Source: Salinibacter altiplanensis (GTDB taxonomy: Bacteria; Bacteroidota; Rhodothermia; Rhodothermales; Salinibacteraceae). From it: DNA of 64,000 nucleotides. The notes below the pieces were generated by a model, which saw only the letters and a program-made list of their open reading frames with translations, ran no database searches and had not been told where the DNA came from. Every line of letters begins with the position of its first letter. Position 1 is the stretch's first letter. Both the position numbers and the translations under genes were made by a program. Below, piece by piece: positions 1 through 8,301 of the stretch. The stretch covers positions 301,784 to 365,783 of the forward strand of contig NZ_NCQY01000002.1 in NCBI RefSeq assembly GCF_002894645.1. Direction: 5' to 3'.

Positions 1-285
1 GCACTGGAGCAGTTCAACCTGAGTGTCAACCAGCCCGACTATCGAGGTTCGGTTCGGGCCAGCGCAGAAGTGGTTCTGGCGGAGCCGCCTCGCTACCACG
101 TCCGAGCGACCCTGTTTGGGGAGGACGGAAAAGAGCTTGCCGAGGCGCTGACGTTCTTTGGGCCAAGTGGAGAGGACCTGCCGCCCGATCCCGCCCCGGA
201 AGACGAGGCCGAGGGCCCAGCACCGCCCCCGGCGCCCTTCATGCCCGTCCACGCCACCCGGTTCGGATCGCTGTGCCTGAACTAG
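1..285 (+). CDS. C-terminal end of an unrecognised protein (5' end outside window)
   Basis: The frame is open from base 1 to a TAG at 283-285 and gives the last 94 residues of a longer protein. An internal GTG at 70 could open a shorter frame, but the reading continues without a stop to the window edge, so I treat the gene as 5'-truncated. The visible part holds a region with beta-strand-like character (AEVVLAEPPRYHVRATLFG) and then a proline- and acid-rich linker. I do not recognise a family. The M20 peptidase starts about 130 bases downstream on the same strand. Confidence 0.6.
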   Translation, partial: ALEQFNLSVNQPDYRGSVRASAEVVLAEPPRYHVRATLFGEDGKELAEALTFFGPSGEDLPPDPAPEDEAEGPAPPPAPFMPVHATRFGSLCLN

Positions 286-417
286 TGATGGACATACGGA
301 GGAAGAGGAAGACGAACGGACGATCGTGCTGCGGAGGCACGGAGAGATGCTCCTGCTCGGAACCTTCATCGGGATGGAGCGTGGCGGACGCCGGACTCCC
401 AGCTCGGTCGTCCCAAT

Positions 418-1935
418 GTGTCCTCCATGCTTCCCGATTGGCTTTCCGGACGGCGTCTCTTGATCGGCACCGGACTGGTGCTGGGCGGTGTACTTGCCAT
501 TGTGGCGGTTCGGACCGGGCAGGTAGAGTCGCGCCAAGTGCAGACGGAGCCGGTGGAGCCGACGGTTTCGCCAGGGGCTCCGCGGCGGCTTGCTGAGGCC
601 CTGACGATTCGCACGATTACCGAGCGGGATCCTGCTGAACTCGACTCGGCGGCGTTCCGACAGTTCTATGAGTACGCGGCGCGGTCTTTTCCGGCCGTCC
701 ATTCGGCCCTCGACACGACCCACGTCAACGGGCTGAGCCGCCTCTACACCTGGAGGGGGCGCGTCCCCTCCCTTGCGCCCATCGTGCTCATGGCCCACGT
801 CGACGTGGTGCCGATCGAAGATTCTTCGGCCTGGACGCACCTGCCGTTCGAGGGACGAATTTCGGACGGACACGTGTGGGGACGCGGCGCCCTCGACGAC
901 AAGGCAAGTGCCCTTGGGATTCTGGAGGCCATGGAGGCCTTGCTGAACCGGGACGTGACGCCGCGGCGAACGGTGCATGTGGCGCTGGGACACGACGAAG
1001 AGGTGGGGGGGCGGCGGGGCGGACGTGCCCTGGCCGAACGGATCACTGCCAAGGGCGTCTCGCCGGCGCTGGTGGTCGACGAAGGAGGAGCGATCGCGCG
1101 GGGGGCCCTTCCGGGCCTGACGGACCCGCTCGCCGCCGTGGGAGTGGCGGGAAAAGGATTTTTGAGTCTGTCCCTCACGGCCGATGGGCCTGGGGGACAC
1201 TCGTCTGTGCCGCCGTTTCGAACCAGCATTGAGGTTCTCAATGAGGCGATGACTCGGCTGCGCGCCAACCCGTTGCCGTCCCGCCTCACGGGCGTGGCGG
1301 ACGCTATGTTCGAGTACCTCGCGCCGGAACTGACGCTTCCGATGCGCACGCTCCTGGCAAACCGGTGGCTCACGGCCCCGGTCCTCCGGGCCGTGCTGAA
1401 CCGCCGCCCGGCGACCCGGGCCACGATCCGGACGACGACCGTCCCGACACGGCTCGATGCCGGCGTGAAGGACAACGTGATCCCGACGCAGGCCCGCGCC
1501 GTCGTCAATTTTCGGATCCTGCCGGGCCAGTCGGTCGATGAGGTCATCGCGCACGTCCGAGCGGTCCTCGACGGACTGTCCGTTCAGGCCGAGCCGATCC
1601 GGTCGACCTCCCCCCCGTCGGTCTCCAAGATCGAGACGCCGGCGTTCCGGATGATGCAGCGCACCATCGGGCAGGTCACGGCCGACTCGGTCGTGGTGGC
1701 CCCGTACCTCCTGCCCGGGCGCACGGACAGCGGCTACTACGCCGACCACAGCGACGCCGTGTACCGGTTCGTGCCGTACCAGCTCGGCCCCGATGACCGG
1801 AGCCGCATCCACGGGCCCAACGAACGCATCGCGGTCGACGATTACCGGACTGTCGTCCAGTTTTATACCCAGCTCCTCCGCAACGCCGATCGTCTTCCGA
1901 CGGCATCGGGGGCCGAGGCTGGGCCGAACGGCTGA
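418..1935 (+). CDS. M20 family zinc metallopeptidase, membrane-anchored (PM20D1/carboxypeptidase S-like)
   Basis: Metallo-peptidase of 505 residues from GTG 418, or 502 from ATG 427. Residues about 12-31 form one hydrophobic segment that probably anchors the enzyme with its catalytic domain outside the cytoplasm. The M20 metal-site signatures are in order: MAHVDVVP (H127, D129), GRGALDDK (D160) and the catalytic pair in HDEEVGG (192-198), followed by a dimerisation-domain GGHSS. Length and the N-terminal anchor fit the carboxypeptidase S/PM20D1 branch, which hydrolyses peptides or N-acyl amino acids; the substrate cannot be read from sequence. It is followed 46 bases later by the D,D-carboxypeptidase on the same strand, so the two may be co-transcribed. 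Confidence 0.88.
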   Translation: MSSMLPDWLSGRRLLIGTGLVLGGVLAIVAVRTGQVESRQVQTEPVEPTVSPGAPRRLAEALTIRTITERDPAELDSAAFRQFYEYAARSFPAVHSALDTTHVNGLSRLYTWRGRVPSLAPIVLMAHVDVVPIEDSSAWTHLPFEGRISDGHVWGRGALDDKASALGILEAMEALLNRDVTPRRTVHVALGHDEEVGGRRGGRALAERITAKGVSPALVVDEGGAIARGALPGLTDPLAAVGVAGKGFLSLSLTADGPGGHSSVPPFRTSIEVLNEAMTRLRANPLPSRLTGVADAMFEYLAPELTLPMRTLLANRWLTAPVLRAVLNRRPATRATIRTTTVPTRLDAGVKDNVIPTQARAVVNFRILPGQSVDEVIAHVRAVLDGLSVQAEPIRSTSPPSVSKIETPAFRMMQRTIGQVTADSVVVAPYLLPGRTDSGYYADHSDAVYRFVPYQLGPDDRSRIHGPNERIAVDDYRTVVQFYTQLLRNADRLPTASGAEAGPNG

Positions 1936-1981
1936 CGGCACTCTCACGGCTTGTGTCACCCACCGTACCAACACCACGTCC

Positions 1982-3532
1982 ATGTCACGATCCGTTTCTC
2001 GAAGTGGGGGAGGACTGGGGCTCGTTCTCGCACTGTTGATGCTCGTGGTGGGAGGAGCGGCGACGGTTCAGGCCCAGTCGTCGCCCGCGACCGAGACGCC
2101 CCAGGAATACATCCAGTCTGTCGTCACCGACACGATCGACGCTGCCCCGTACACGGGGGCGCTCTGGGGCATTGAGGTGATCAATTTGGAAACGGATGAG
2201 CGGCTGTTTCAGCACAACCCGGAGCATCTGTTCACGCCTGCGTCCAACGCCAAGCTCTTGACCGCGGCCGCGGCCCTCCGCCGGCTGGGCCCCTCGTACC
2301 GCTACGAAACGAGGCTGTACGTGGACGGGCCGGTGCAGAATGGCGTCCTGCGCGGCAACCTAATTGTGCGGGGGAGTGGGGACCCCACCGTGGGGGGATA
2401 CGAGCAACGAGACGATCCCACGTCGGCTTTTCGGGACTGGGCGGATTCGCTGAAGGCAGCCGGCATCACGCACATCGAGGGCGATATTCTCGGGGACGAC
2501 GACCCGTTCAGCGACGTGCCGCTCGGGAACGGGTGGAGCTGGAACGACGTGCCCTCCTCGTACGCCGCGGAGATCAACGGACTTGTCTTCAACGGCAACT
2601 CGATTGACCTGGAGGTGCGGGGCCGCCAGGTGGGGGCGCCCGGTCGTGTCACCTGGTCGCCTTTCGAGACCGATTTCGTTCGGGTCCGCAATCAAAGCCG
2701 AACCGTGCCGCGCGACACCACGTCCGACGAGGAGTACGACCGCCCCTTTTCGGAAAATGCCTTCACGGTTCACTCCCGGATCCACCCGAACGAGGTCCAG
2801 GAGGAGCCCCTTACCATCACCGAGCCGACGAAGTATTTCACCCACACGCTCCGGTCCGTGCTGCTCCGAGAGGGCATCTCGGTAGCGGGACGAGGGCGAG
2901 ACGTGGACGAGACGCCCCTCAAGCCGCGCTACGAGGCCGACTCGGTACGGCGGGTTGGGACGTACCGGTCGCCCCCGCTGCGGGATATTGTGCAGACGAT
3001 GAACCACGAGAGCCAAAACCTTTACGCCGAGCAGCTGCTCCGCACGCTCGCCGTGGTGGGGCCGCCGGACACCACGGCCGACGATCTCACGGAGGGCTCG
3101 GCGGCGCTTGGCGCCCTGGCCGTCCGCACGGAGCTGTCGGAGGTGGGGATCGACACCAGTCGGGTGCGGGTCGTGGACGGCTCGGGCCTCTCGCGCAAGA
3201 ACTACGTCCGCCCCCGTGCCATGAGCCGCCTGCTGACGCACATGTGGGGCGAGGCGCCGCCCGACCGCAGTACGGCGTTTTACGACTCGTTGCCGATGGG
3301 GGGACGCGAGGGGACCCTCGAGTACCGGTTCCGGGGGGGCGCTGCGGCCGGCGAGGCGCGGGCCAAGACGGGCACGCTCACCGGGGCCAGTGCCCTTAGT
3401 GGGTACGTGAACACGCCCCGCGGCACACCGCTCGCCTTTGTGGTGTTTTGCAATCACCACCTGGCCGATACGGACGAGGTGCGGGCCGCGCAGGACGCGA
3501 TCGTGAACGCGCTGGCCGAACTGTCCCTATGA
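1982..3532 (+). CDS. dacB: D-alanyl-D-alanine carboxypeptidase/endopeptidase, PBP4 (class C) type
   Basis: Penicillin-binding protein of 516 residues that trims D-Ala from peptidoglycan stem peptides or cuts D,D-crosslinks in the periplasm. The ATG at 1982 is chosen because it opens a signal peptide (hydrophobic core 12-27, cleavage near VQA-QS at 31); upstream in-frame starts would bury it inside the M20 gene. The SxxK nucleophile box is S88-N-A-K91, the second box is DGSGLSRKN, and the third is AKTGTL near the C-terminus. The long spacing between the first two boxes is the extra domain typical of PBP4. The gene faces spmB-spmA convergently, recalling the D,D-carboxypeptidase/spmAB neighbourhood of Bacillus. 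Confidence 0.93.
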   Translation: MSRSVSRSGGGLGLVLALLMLVVGGAATVQAQSSPATETPQEYIQSVVTDTIDAAPYTGALWGIEVINLETDERLFQHNPEHLFTPASNAKLLTAAAALRRLGPSYRYETRLYVDGPVQNGVLRGNLIVRGSGDPTVGGYEQRDDPTSAFRDWADSLKAAGITHIEGDILGDDDPFSDVPLGNGWSWNDVPSSYAAEINGLVFNGNSIDLEVRGRQVGAPGRVTWSPFETDFVRVRNQSRTVPRDTTSDEEYDRPFSENAFTVHSRIHPNEVQEEPLTITEPTKYFTHTLRSVLLREGISVAGRGRDVDETPLKPRYEADSVRRVGTYRSPPLRDIVQTMNHESQNLYAEQLLRTLAVVGPPDTTADDLTEGSAALGALAVRTELSEVGIDTSRVRVVDGSGLSRKNYVRPRAMSRLLTHMWGEAPPDRSTAFYDSLPMGGREGTLEYRFRGGAAAGEARAKTGTLTGASALSGYVNTPRGTPLAFVVFCNHHLADTDEVRAAQDAIVNALAELSL

Positions 3533-3580
3533 GCCACCCCCCGGCCGTCTCTTCCGGACTGCCGACCGCGAGGCGCCACA

Positions 3581-4126
3581 CTACCCGAAGAGCAGCTGCA
3601 CCATGTACACCGACGCGAGAAAGCCGACGAAGTCGGCGAAGAGGCCGGCCGGCACGGCGTGTCGGGTGTCGCGGATGTTGACGGCGCCAAAGTAGACCGC
3701 AATGACGTAGAAGGTGGTCTCCGTGGAGCCGAACATGGTTGCGGCCATTTTCACCACGAGGGAATCCTCGCCGTACTGGTTAATCATGTCGGCCACGAGG
3801 CCCGCGGAGCCGGAGCCCGTGAGGGGGCGCACGAGGCCCATGGGAAGGACCTCGGCGGGCACCCCGATGACGCCCAGCACCGGATCGAGCACGTTCACGA
3901 GGTAGTCCATGGCGCCGGAGGCCCGGAACATCCCGATGGCGAAGAGAATGGCGATCAGGTAGGGAATGATGGTGACGGCCACGTCGAAGCCCTCCTTCGC
4001 GCCTTCCACGAAGACCTCGTAGACCCGCACGCCCTTGAGGAGGCCGTAGAGCGGAAAGCCGACGAGGAGGGCCGGCAGCACGAAGGCCGAGAGCGCGCTA
4101 ACGACGGAGCGAATGGTTTCAAGCAT
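3581..4126 (-). CDS. spmB: SpmB-like membrane protein (nucleoside-recognition Gate domain)
   Basis: Protein of 181 residues with about four hydrophobic segments. The sequence has the conserved Gate-domain features of spore maturation protein B: a GFDVAVTIIPYLIAIL helix, RPLTGSGSAG and FGSTETTFYVIAVYFG. It ends 49 bases from the convergent dacB stop. SpmA lies directly upstream on the same strand (57-base gap), so the two probably form an operon. In Bacillus, SpmA/SpmB act in spore-core dehydration; in a non-sporulating organism the role is unknown and may concern transport of a small molecule. Family assignment is firm, function is not. Confidence 0.88.
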   Translation of the reverse strand: MLETIRSVVSALSAFVLPALLVGFPLYGLLKGVRVYEVFVEGAKEGFDVAVTIIPYLIAILFAIGMFRASGAMDYLVNVLDPVLGVIGVPAEVLPMGLVRPLTGSGSAGLVADMINQYGEDSLVVKMAATMFGSTETTFYVIAVYFGAVNIRDTRHAVPAGLFADFVGFLASVYMVQLLFG

Positions 4127-4183
4127 GGCGGTAGAAGGGGGCGGTATGGGGCGGTATACAGGGGCAGAAGGGCGAGTCGAGAA

Positions 4184-5188
4184 TTACTCGTCCGGGTCCT
4201 CAGCGTCGGCGGTGCGGTGTGGGGCCGTGGCCCGGAAGTAGGGCAGCCGGTGGAGGGCCAGGGTGCCGAGGATGCCGGCGATGGTTGAGCAGAGGGTTGC
4301 CAGCGTGATGGAGAAGAAGAGCTGGTTGATCTGCAGGCCCATGATGGCGACCAGGAGCGAGGGGGGGACGAGCTGTACGCTCGACGTGTTGAGCGCCAGG
4401 AGCATCACCATGTCGTCGCTCGCCTTCTCGTCCGACGGGTTCAACTCCTGAAGGTCCTCCATGGCCTTGATGCCGAGGGGGGTGGCGGCGTTGCCCAGGC
4501 CGAACACATTTGCCAAGAGGTTGAGGCTGATGTTGGCGAGGGCCGGGTGGTCGTCTGGAACGTTGGGAAAGAGGGGGCTCAGAATCGGCTGTACGAGGCC
4601 GGTCAGGGATTCGATGAGGCCCGCCTCCTCGCCGATTTTCACGAGCCCCAGCATGAGCCCGAGGACGCCGATGAGGCTGAGGGCAAGCGAGGCGGCCGTT
4701 TCGGCAAAGTTGAGGGCCGCCTGTGCGATGTCGTTCAGCTTGCGGAAGCGCACCGGCTCAAACTGAAGGGCCGTTTCGATCCGGCCCGCGCCGACGGACG
4801 CCTGAGACGTGTTCTGGAGGGTGCCGCGGAGGGCTGGATTGTCATCCGTCGCGTGAAACGACTGAACGGTGGCGAGCGGCTCGGGAAGAGCGGCGTCCGG
4901 GTCGAATTCCACCTTTTGGCCCTCCTGGGTCTGCACGAGGGTGCCGGCGTAGACCGGGTCCGGAACCGGGTCGACATCGTACAAGTCTTGGTAGGTCGAC
5001 GAGTCGATTCGGATCTCGACCGGCTGTCGGCGCGCGTCTGGCGTGTACCCGTCGGGAAACTCGAGGGTGACGGGGAGGGGGGCGTCGTTCCGAAACCGAT
5101 TCTCGGCCAGCTCCTGGGTGTCTATGGTCAGGGCGAACAGCAGGCTCCCGATAATGAGCCCACTCCAGATGTAGTTGAGCATGGGCAT
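4184..5188 (-). CDS. spmA: SpmA-like membrane protein with a large extracytoplasmic insertion
   Basis: Protein of 334 residues. The C-terminal ~190 residues match spore maturation protein A: an EEAGLIESLTGL loop, LGLGN-type FGLGNAATPLGIKAM, and the ALNTSSVQLVPPSLL helix. Classic SpmA is under 200 residues. Here about 110-120 extra, mostly hydrophilic residues lie between the first membrane segment (about 5-20) and the second, probably outside the cytoplasm. The start is the first ATG (5188); an alternative ATG lies two codons in. The gene precedes spmB in the same orientation and presumably works with it. Confidence 0.85.
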   Translation of the reverse strand: MPMLNYIWSGLIIGSLLFALTIDTQELAENRFRNDAPLPVTLEFPDGYTPDARRQPVEIRIDSSTYQDLYDVDPVPDPVYAGTLVQTQEGQKVEFDPDAALPEPLATVQSFHATDDNPALRGTLQNTSQASVGAGRIETALQFEPVRFRKLNDIAQAALNFAETAASLALSLIGVLGLMLGLVKIGEEAGLIESLTGLVQPILSPLFPNVPDDHPALANISLNLLANVFGLGNAATPLGIKAMEDLQELNPSDEKASDDMVMLLALNTSSVQLVPPSLLVAIMGLQINQLFFSITLATLCSTIAGILGTLALHRLPYFRATAPHRTADAEDPDE

Positions 5189-5366
5189 TGGGCGTCGTCG
5201 AGCACAGGCGCGAATCGCTCCTCATCATACGGACTGCCGGTCGGAAGAGAAATCGCGGAGACGTAGTTCGTCGGGGGAGAGCGCCGTGGGCGACGGGAGG
5301 AACACTGCCCGAAAATCGGTGGTTGCAGAGCGCGACGCTTCGTTGTGTGGAGCCCACTGCAAACTC

Positions 5367-6347
5367 GTGTCTGTCCCCTCCTCCCCGCGGTCCAGTTCCC
5401 TGAAGTCGCCCCTCGTGGTGTTCAAATTTGGGGGGACCTCGGTGGGGACGCCGGACCGATTCCGGACTGTCGTGCGACTGATCCGGGAGGCGGCCGCCGA
5501 GGGGCGCGTCGTCGCCATCGTGTCGGCCCTTTCGGGCGTGTCGCGCCAACTGGCGAGTGCCCTGGAGGCGGCGTCGTCACGGACCGACGGGCCGACGGTC
5601 GCAGAGGATCTGGCGGACACACTCCGGGCCCGTCACGCCGAGCAGGCCAGGGCGGTGCTGAGTACAGACTGCCAGTCCGCGTACGAGGCGATCCTCGACG
5701 AGCGGTTGGCAGCCCTCCGACGCACCTTCGGGCGCATCGGGCCGGAGAAGGAAGCCCCGGCGGCTCGGGACGCGGTCCTGGCCGTCGGCGAGCAGCTCTC
5801 GGTGCCCCTGGTGACCCTGGCCCTGCGCGACGCCGGACTGTGTGCCCCGCGGTGCGACGCGACAGAGCTCGTCGTCACCGACGATACGTTCGGCGCGGCC
5901 CATGTGCAGCGGACGCCCACGACCGAGCGGGTGCGCTCCTGGTACCGGGCGCTGGCCCCCACGGCCGTGCCCGTCGTCGCGGGGTTTATCGGGGCCACAG
6001 AGGCCGGCGCCACGACGACGCTCGGCTTTGAGGGCAGCGACTACTCGGCTGCCCTCTTTGCACAGATTCTCCGGGCGCAGGGGCTTACCCGGTTCACCGA
6101 CGTGGACGGAATCTACACCGAGGATCCGGACGCCCACGAAGACGCCGAGCGGATCGACCACTTGTCCATGGAAGAAGCGGTCGATCGCAGTGCGTCGGGG
6201 GGGCTAGGCATGCACCCCAAAACGCTGCGCCCACTTGCCGACGCCGGCATTCCGATGCAGGTGCGGTCCATCGTCGCGCCGGACCGTCCGGGAACCCCGA
6301 TCGTGCCGGCCGATGGCACCGCCGACGCGCTCTGGCCGGCGCCGTGA
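5367..6347 (+). CDS. Aspartokinase-like amino acid kinase lacking ACT regulatory domains
   Basis: Protein of 326 residues from GTG 5367; the frame is open further upstream but encodes arginine-rich, non-homologous sequence. It carries the aspartokinase nucleotide-binding signature KFGGTS (20-25), a substrate-loop segment ending FEGSDYSAA, and TDVDGIYTEDP (244-254), so it is the catalytic domain that phosphorylates aspartate. It stops right after that domain. The two ACT domains that give feedback control in normal LysC/ThrA are absent, so it should be insensitive to lysine or threonine or use a separate partner. The next gene, 78 bases on, is a DapB-like oxidoreductase. Confidence 0.83.
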   Translation: MSVPSSPRSSSLKSPLVVFKFGGTSVGTPDRFRTVVRLIREAAAEGRVVAIVSALSGVSRQLASALEAASSRTDGPTVAEDLADTLRARHAEQARAVLSTDCQSAYEAILDERLAALRRTFGRIGPEKEAPAARDAVLAVGEQLSVPLVTLALRDAGLCAPRCDATELVVTDDTFGAAHVQRTPTTERVRSWYRALAPTAVPVVAGFIGATEAGATTTLGFEGSDYSAALFAQILRAQGLTRFTDVDGIYTEDPDAHEDAERIDHLSMEEAVDRSASGGLGMHPKTLRPLADAGIPMQVRSIVAPDRPGTPIVPADGTADALWPAP

Positions 6348-6425
6348 GGAGCCAACGTCCCGCCCCGGCTGTGGCGTCGGCGCCGGCGTACAGTTCGTTT
6401 CTCCCGCCCAACCCCGTTTCGTTTC

Positions 6426-7454
6426 GTGTCCTCTGATTCCCTTCGTGTCCTACAGTACGGCCTCGGGCCCATCGGGCAGGAGGTTGCCCGGACTGTTCTC
6501 AAGAAAGAGCCGTTCACCCTGGTTGGAGCCGTGGACATCGATCCGGACAAGGTGGGACGGGAGGTCACCGAGCTGATCGATGGAGATCTCTCGCCCACCG
6601 GCGTTCACGTGTCGGACGACGCCGAAGCAGCGTTGGCCAATGGTTCGCCCGACGTTGTGCTTCACACGACCACCTCCTTCCTGGAGGGCGTGACGGAGCA
6701 ACTGATGCAGTGCGCCCGGGCCGGGGCCCACGTCGTGTCCTCCACCGAAGAACTCTCCTTTCCGTATCACCAGTCGTCCGACGTGGCCGATCAGCTCGAT
6801 CACGTTGCCCGAGAGCACGGAGTTTCGCTCGTTGGCACGGGAGTGAATCCCGGGTACGCCATGGACACGGTGCCCCTCATGGCGACGGCGGGGTGTACCG
6901 ACGTCTGGGCCGTGCGGGCGGAGCGGGTCGTTGACGCGGGCAAGCGGCGCGCGCCACTGCAGGCGAAGGTGGGGGCCGGATTGTCGCCCCGGGCGTTCGA
7001 GACGAAAAAGGCCGGGGGAACCTTCGGGCACATCGGTCTTCGCGAGTCCCTGCGGATGGTGGCGGACGGGCTCGGATGGTCGCTGGATGGTGTTGAAGAG
7101 ATGCTTGAGCCGGTCCATGCCGACGCGCCGGTTGACACAGGGGTTCGGCAGGTGGCGGCCGGCGAGGTGGCAGGCATTCACCATACCGCCGTGGGGCAGG
7201 TCGGTGGCGAGTCGCGGCTGACCCTTGACCTCAAGATGTTCGTCGGGGCCGATCCGTCCTACGACGCCGTGACGGTGGACGGAGAGCCGCCCATCGACCT
7301 ACAGTTCCGTGGGGGCATCTTTGGAGACACCGCCACCGTAGGCATGCTGGCAAACACGGCCCCGCTGGTCGCCGATGCTGCGCCCGGGCTGCACACCATG
7401 ACCGACCTGCCCGTCCCTCGCGCGTTTGCGACGAGCCCCGCGGCGAGTGCCTGA
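6426..7454 (+). CDS. DapB/2,4-diaminopentanoate dehydrogenase-like NAD(P)-dependent oxidoreductase
   Basis: Protein of 342 residues from GTG 6426. A Rossmann nucleotide-binding motif YGLGPIGQ stands at residues 11-18, followed by VGAVDIDPDKVG, which resembles the N-terminal fold of dihydrodipicolinate reductase. The central GTGVNPGYAMDTVPL segment and the overall length fit the branch containing 2,4-diaminopentanoate dehydrogenase better than true DapB (about 270 residues). It follows the ACT-less aspartokinase in the same direction, which suggests a shared amino-acid pathway, but the substrate is unknown. The sequence alone does not distinguish lysine-pathway reduction from amino acid dehydrogenation. 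Confidence 0.75.
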   Translation: MSSDSLRVLQYGLGPIGQEVARTVLKKEPFTLVGAVDIDPDKVGREVTELIDGDLSPTGVHVSDDAEAALANGSPDVVLHTTTSFLEGVTEQLMQCARAGAHVVSSTEELSFPYHQSSDVADQLDHVAREHGVSLVGTGVNPGYAMDTVPLMATAGCTDVWAVRAERVVDAGKRRAPLQAKVGAGLSPRAFETKKAGGTFGHIGLRESLRMVADGLGWSLDGVEEMLEPVHADAPVDTGVRQVAAGEVAGIHHTAVGQVGGESRLTLDLKMFVGADPSYDAVTVDGEPPIDLQFRGGIFGDTATVGMLANTAPLVADAAPGLHTMTDLPVPRAFATSPAASA

Positions 7455-7497
7455 GAAGGGAAAGGGACGCCTACGAGTTTTTAATGTTAGACACGCG

Positions 7498-8205
7498 ATG
7501 GGTCTCGTGACCATTCTGTATCGCGATGAGTGCCTCCTCGTCGTCAATAAGCCGCCCGGACTGCTCTCCCAGCCCGACCACTCCGGGGCCCCGGACGTTG
7601 TGTCACGGGGCAAAGAGATGCTGTCCGATGGGACGGGGGAGGCGCCGTTTCTTGGGCTGGTGCACCGGCTCGACCGGCCCGCGTCGGGCGTCATGGCACT
7701 GGCGCGATCGTCGGAGGCGGCCCGGCACCTGTCCCGTCAGTTTCGGGAGCGGGTGGTCGAAAAGCGGTACGTCGTGGTCGTGGAGGGCACGCTCAACGGA
7801 ATCGGATCGTGGGTGGACTACATCGCAAAGTCCGATCGACGGGCCCGCCTCGTCGACGCCGACCATCCTGAGGGCAAGCGGGCCGAGCTCGACTGGCAGG
7901 TGCTCGAGTCGAACAGTGCCCGAACGCTCCTGCAGGTGACGCTCCAGACGGGGCGCTCGCATCAGATTCGCCTTCAGGCCGCGAGCCGGGGACACCCGGT
8001 GGTGGGGGACGACCGGTACGGCGCATCGGCGTCCCTCACGGACCGTGCCATCGCGCTCCACCACGTTCTCCTGCGGGCCGACCACCCCGCTCGCCCGCGT
8101 CGCAAGACCATCCGGGCGCCGCTCCCAGCGTGCTGGTCGGATGTGCTTACCGACGCGATGGACGCGGCCATCCACCGGATGCTCGACCGCGAGCAGCCGT
8201 CCTAA
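7498..8205 (+). CDS. RluA-family RNA pseudouridine synthase
   Basis: Protein of 235 residues from ATG 7498; the longer in-frame start at 7426 lies inside the preceding gene and adds unrelated arginine-rich sequence. The RluA catalytic motif HRLDRPASG is at 56-64, with the nucleophilic aspartate D59, and is followed by EKRYVVVVEG, TGRSHQIRLQ and GDDRYGA, all standard for the family. It isomerises uridine to pseudouridine in rRNA or tRNA. No S4 RNA-binding domain precedes the catalytic domain, as in RluA/TruC-type members. The exact target site cannot be assigned. Confidence 0.92.
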   Translation: MGLVTILYRDECLLVVNKPPGLLSQPDHSGAPDVVSRGKEMLSDGTGEAPFLGLVHRLDRPASGVMALARSSEAARHLSRQFRERVVEKRYVVVVEGTLNGIGSWVDYIAKSDRRARLVDADHPEGKRAELDWQVLESNSARTLLQVTLQTGRSHQIRLQAASRGHPVVGDDRYGASASLTDRAIALHHVLLRADHPARPRRKTIRAPLPACWSDVLTDAMDAAIHRMLDREQPS

Positions 8206-8301
8206 AATCCACGGGAAGATGGGGGCAGGAAAGGTATCGGGGCCCCGGCGAGTCACGTTCAGGCGCTCTCAAATCTCTCGAACGAACTGCAGTCTGCGAC
8301 C

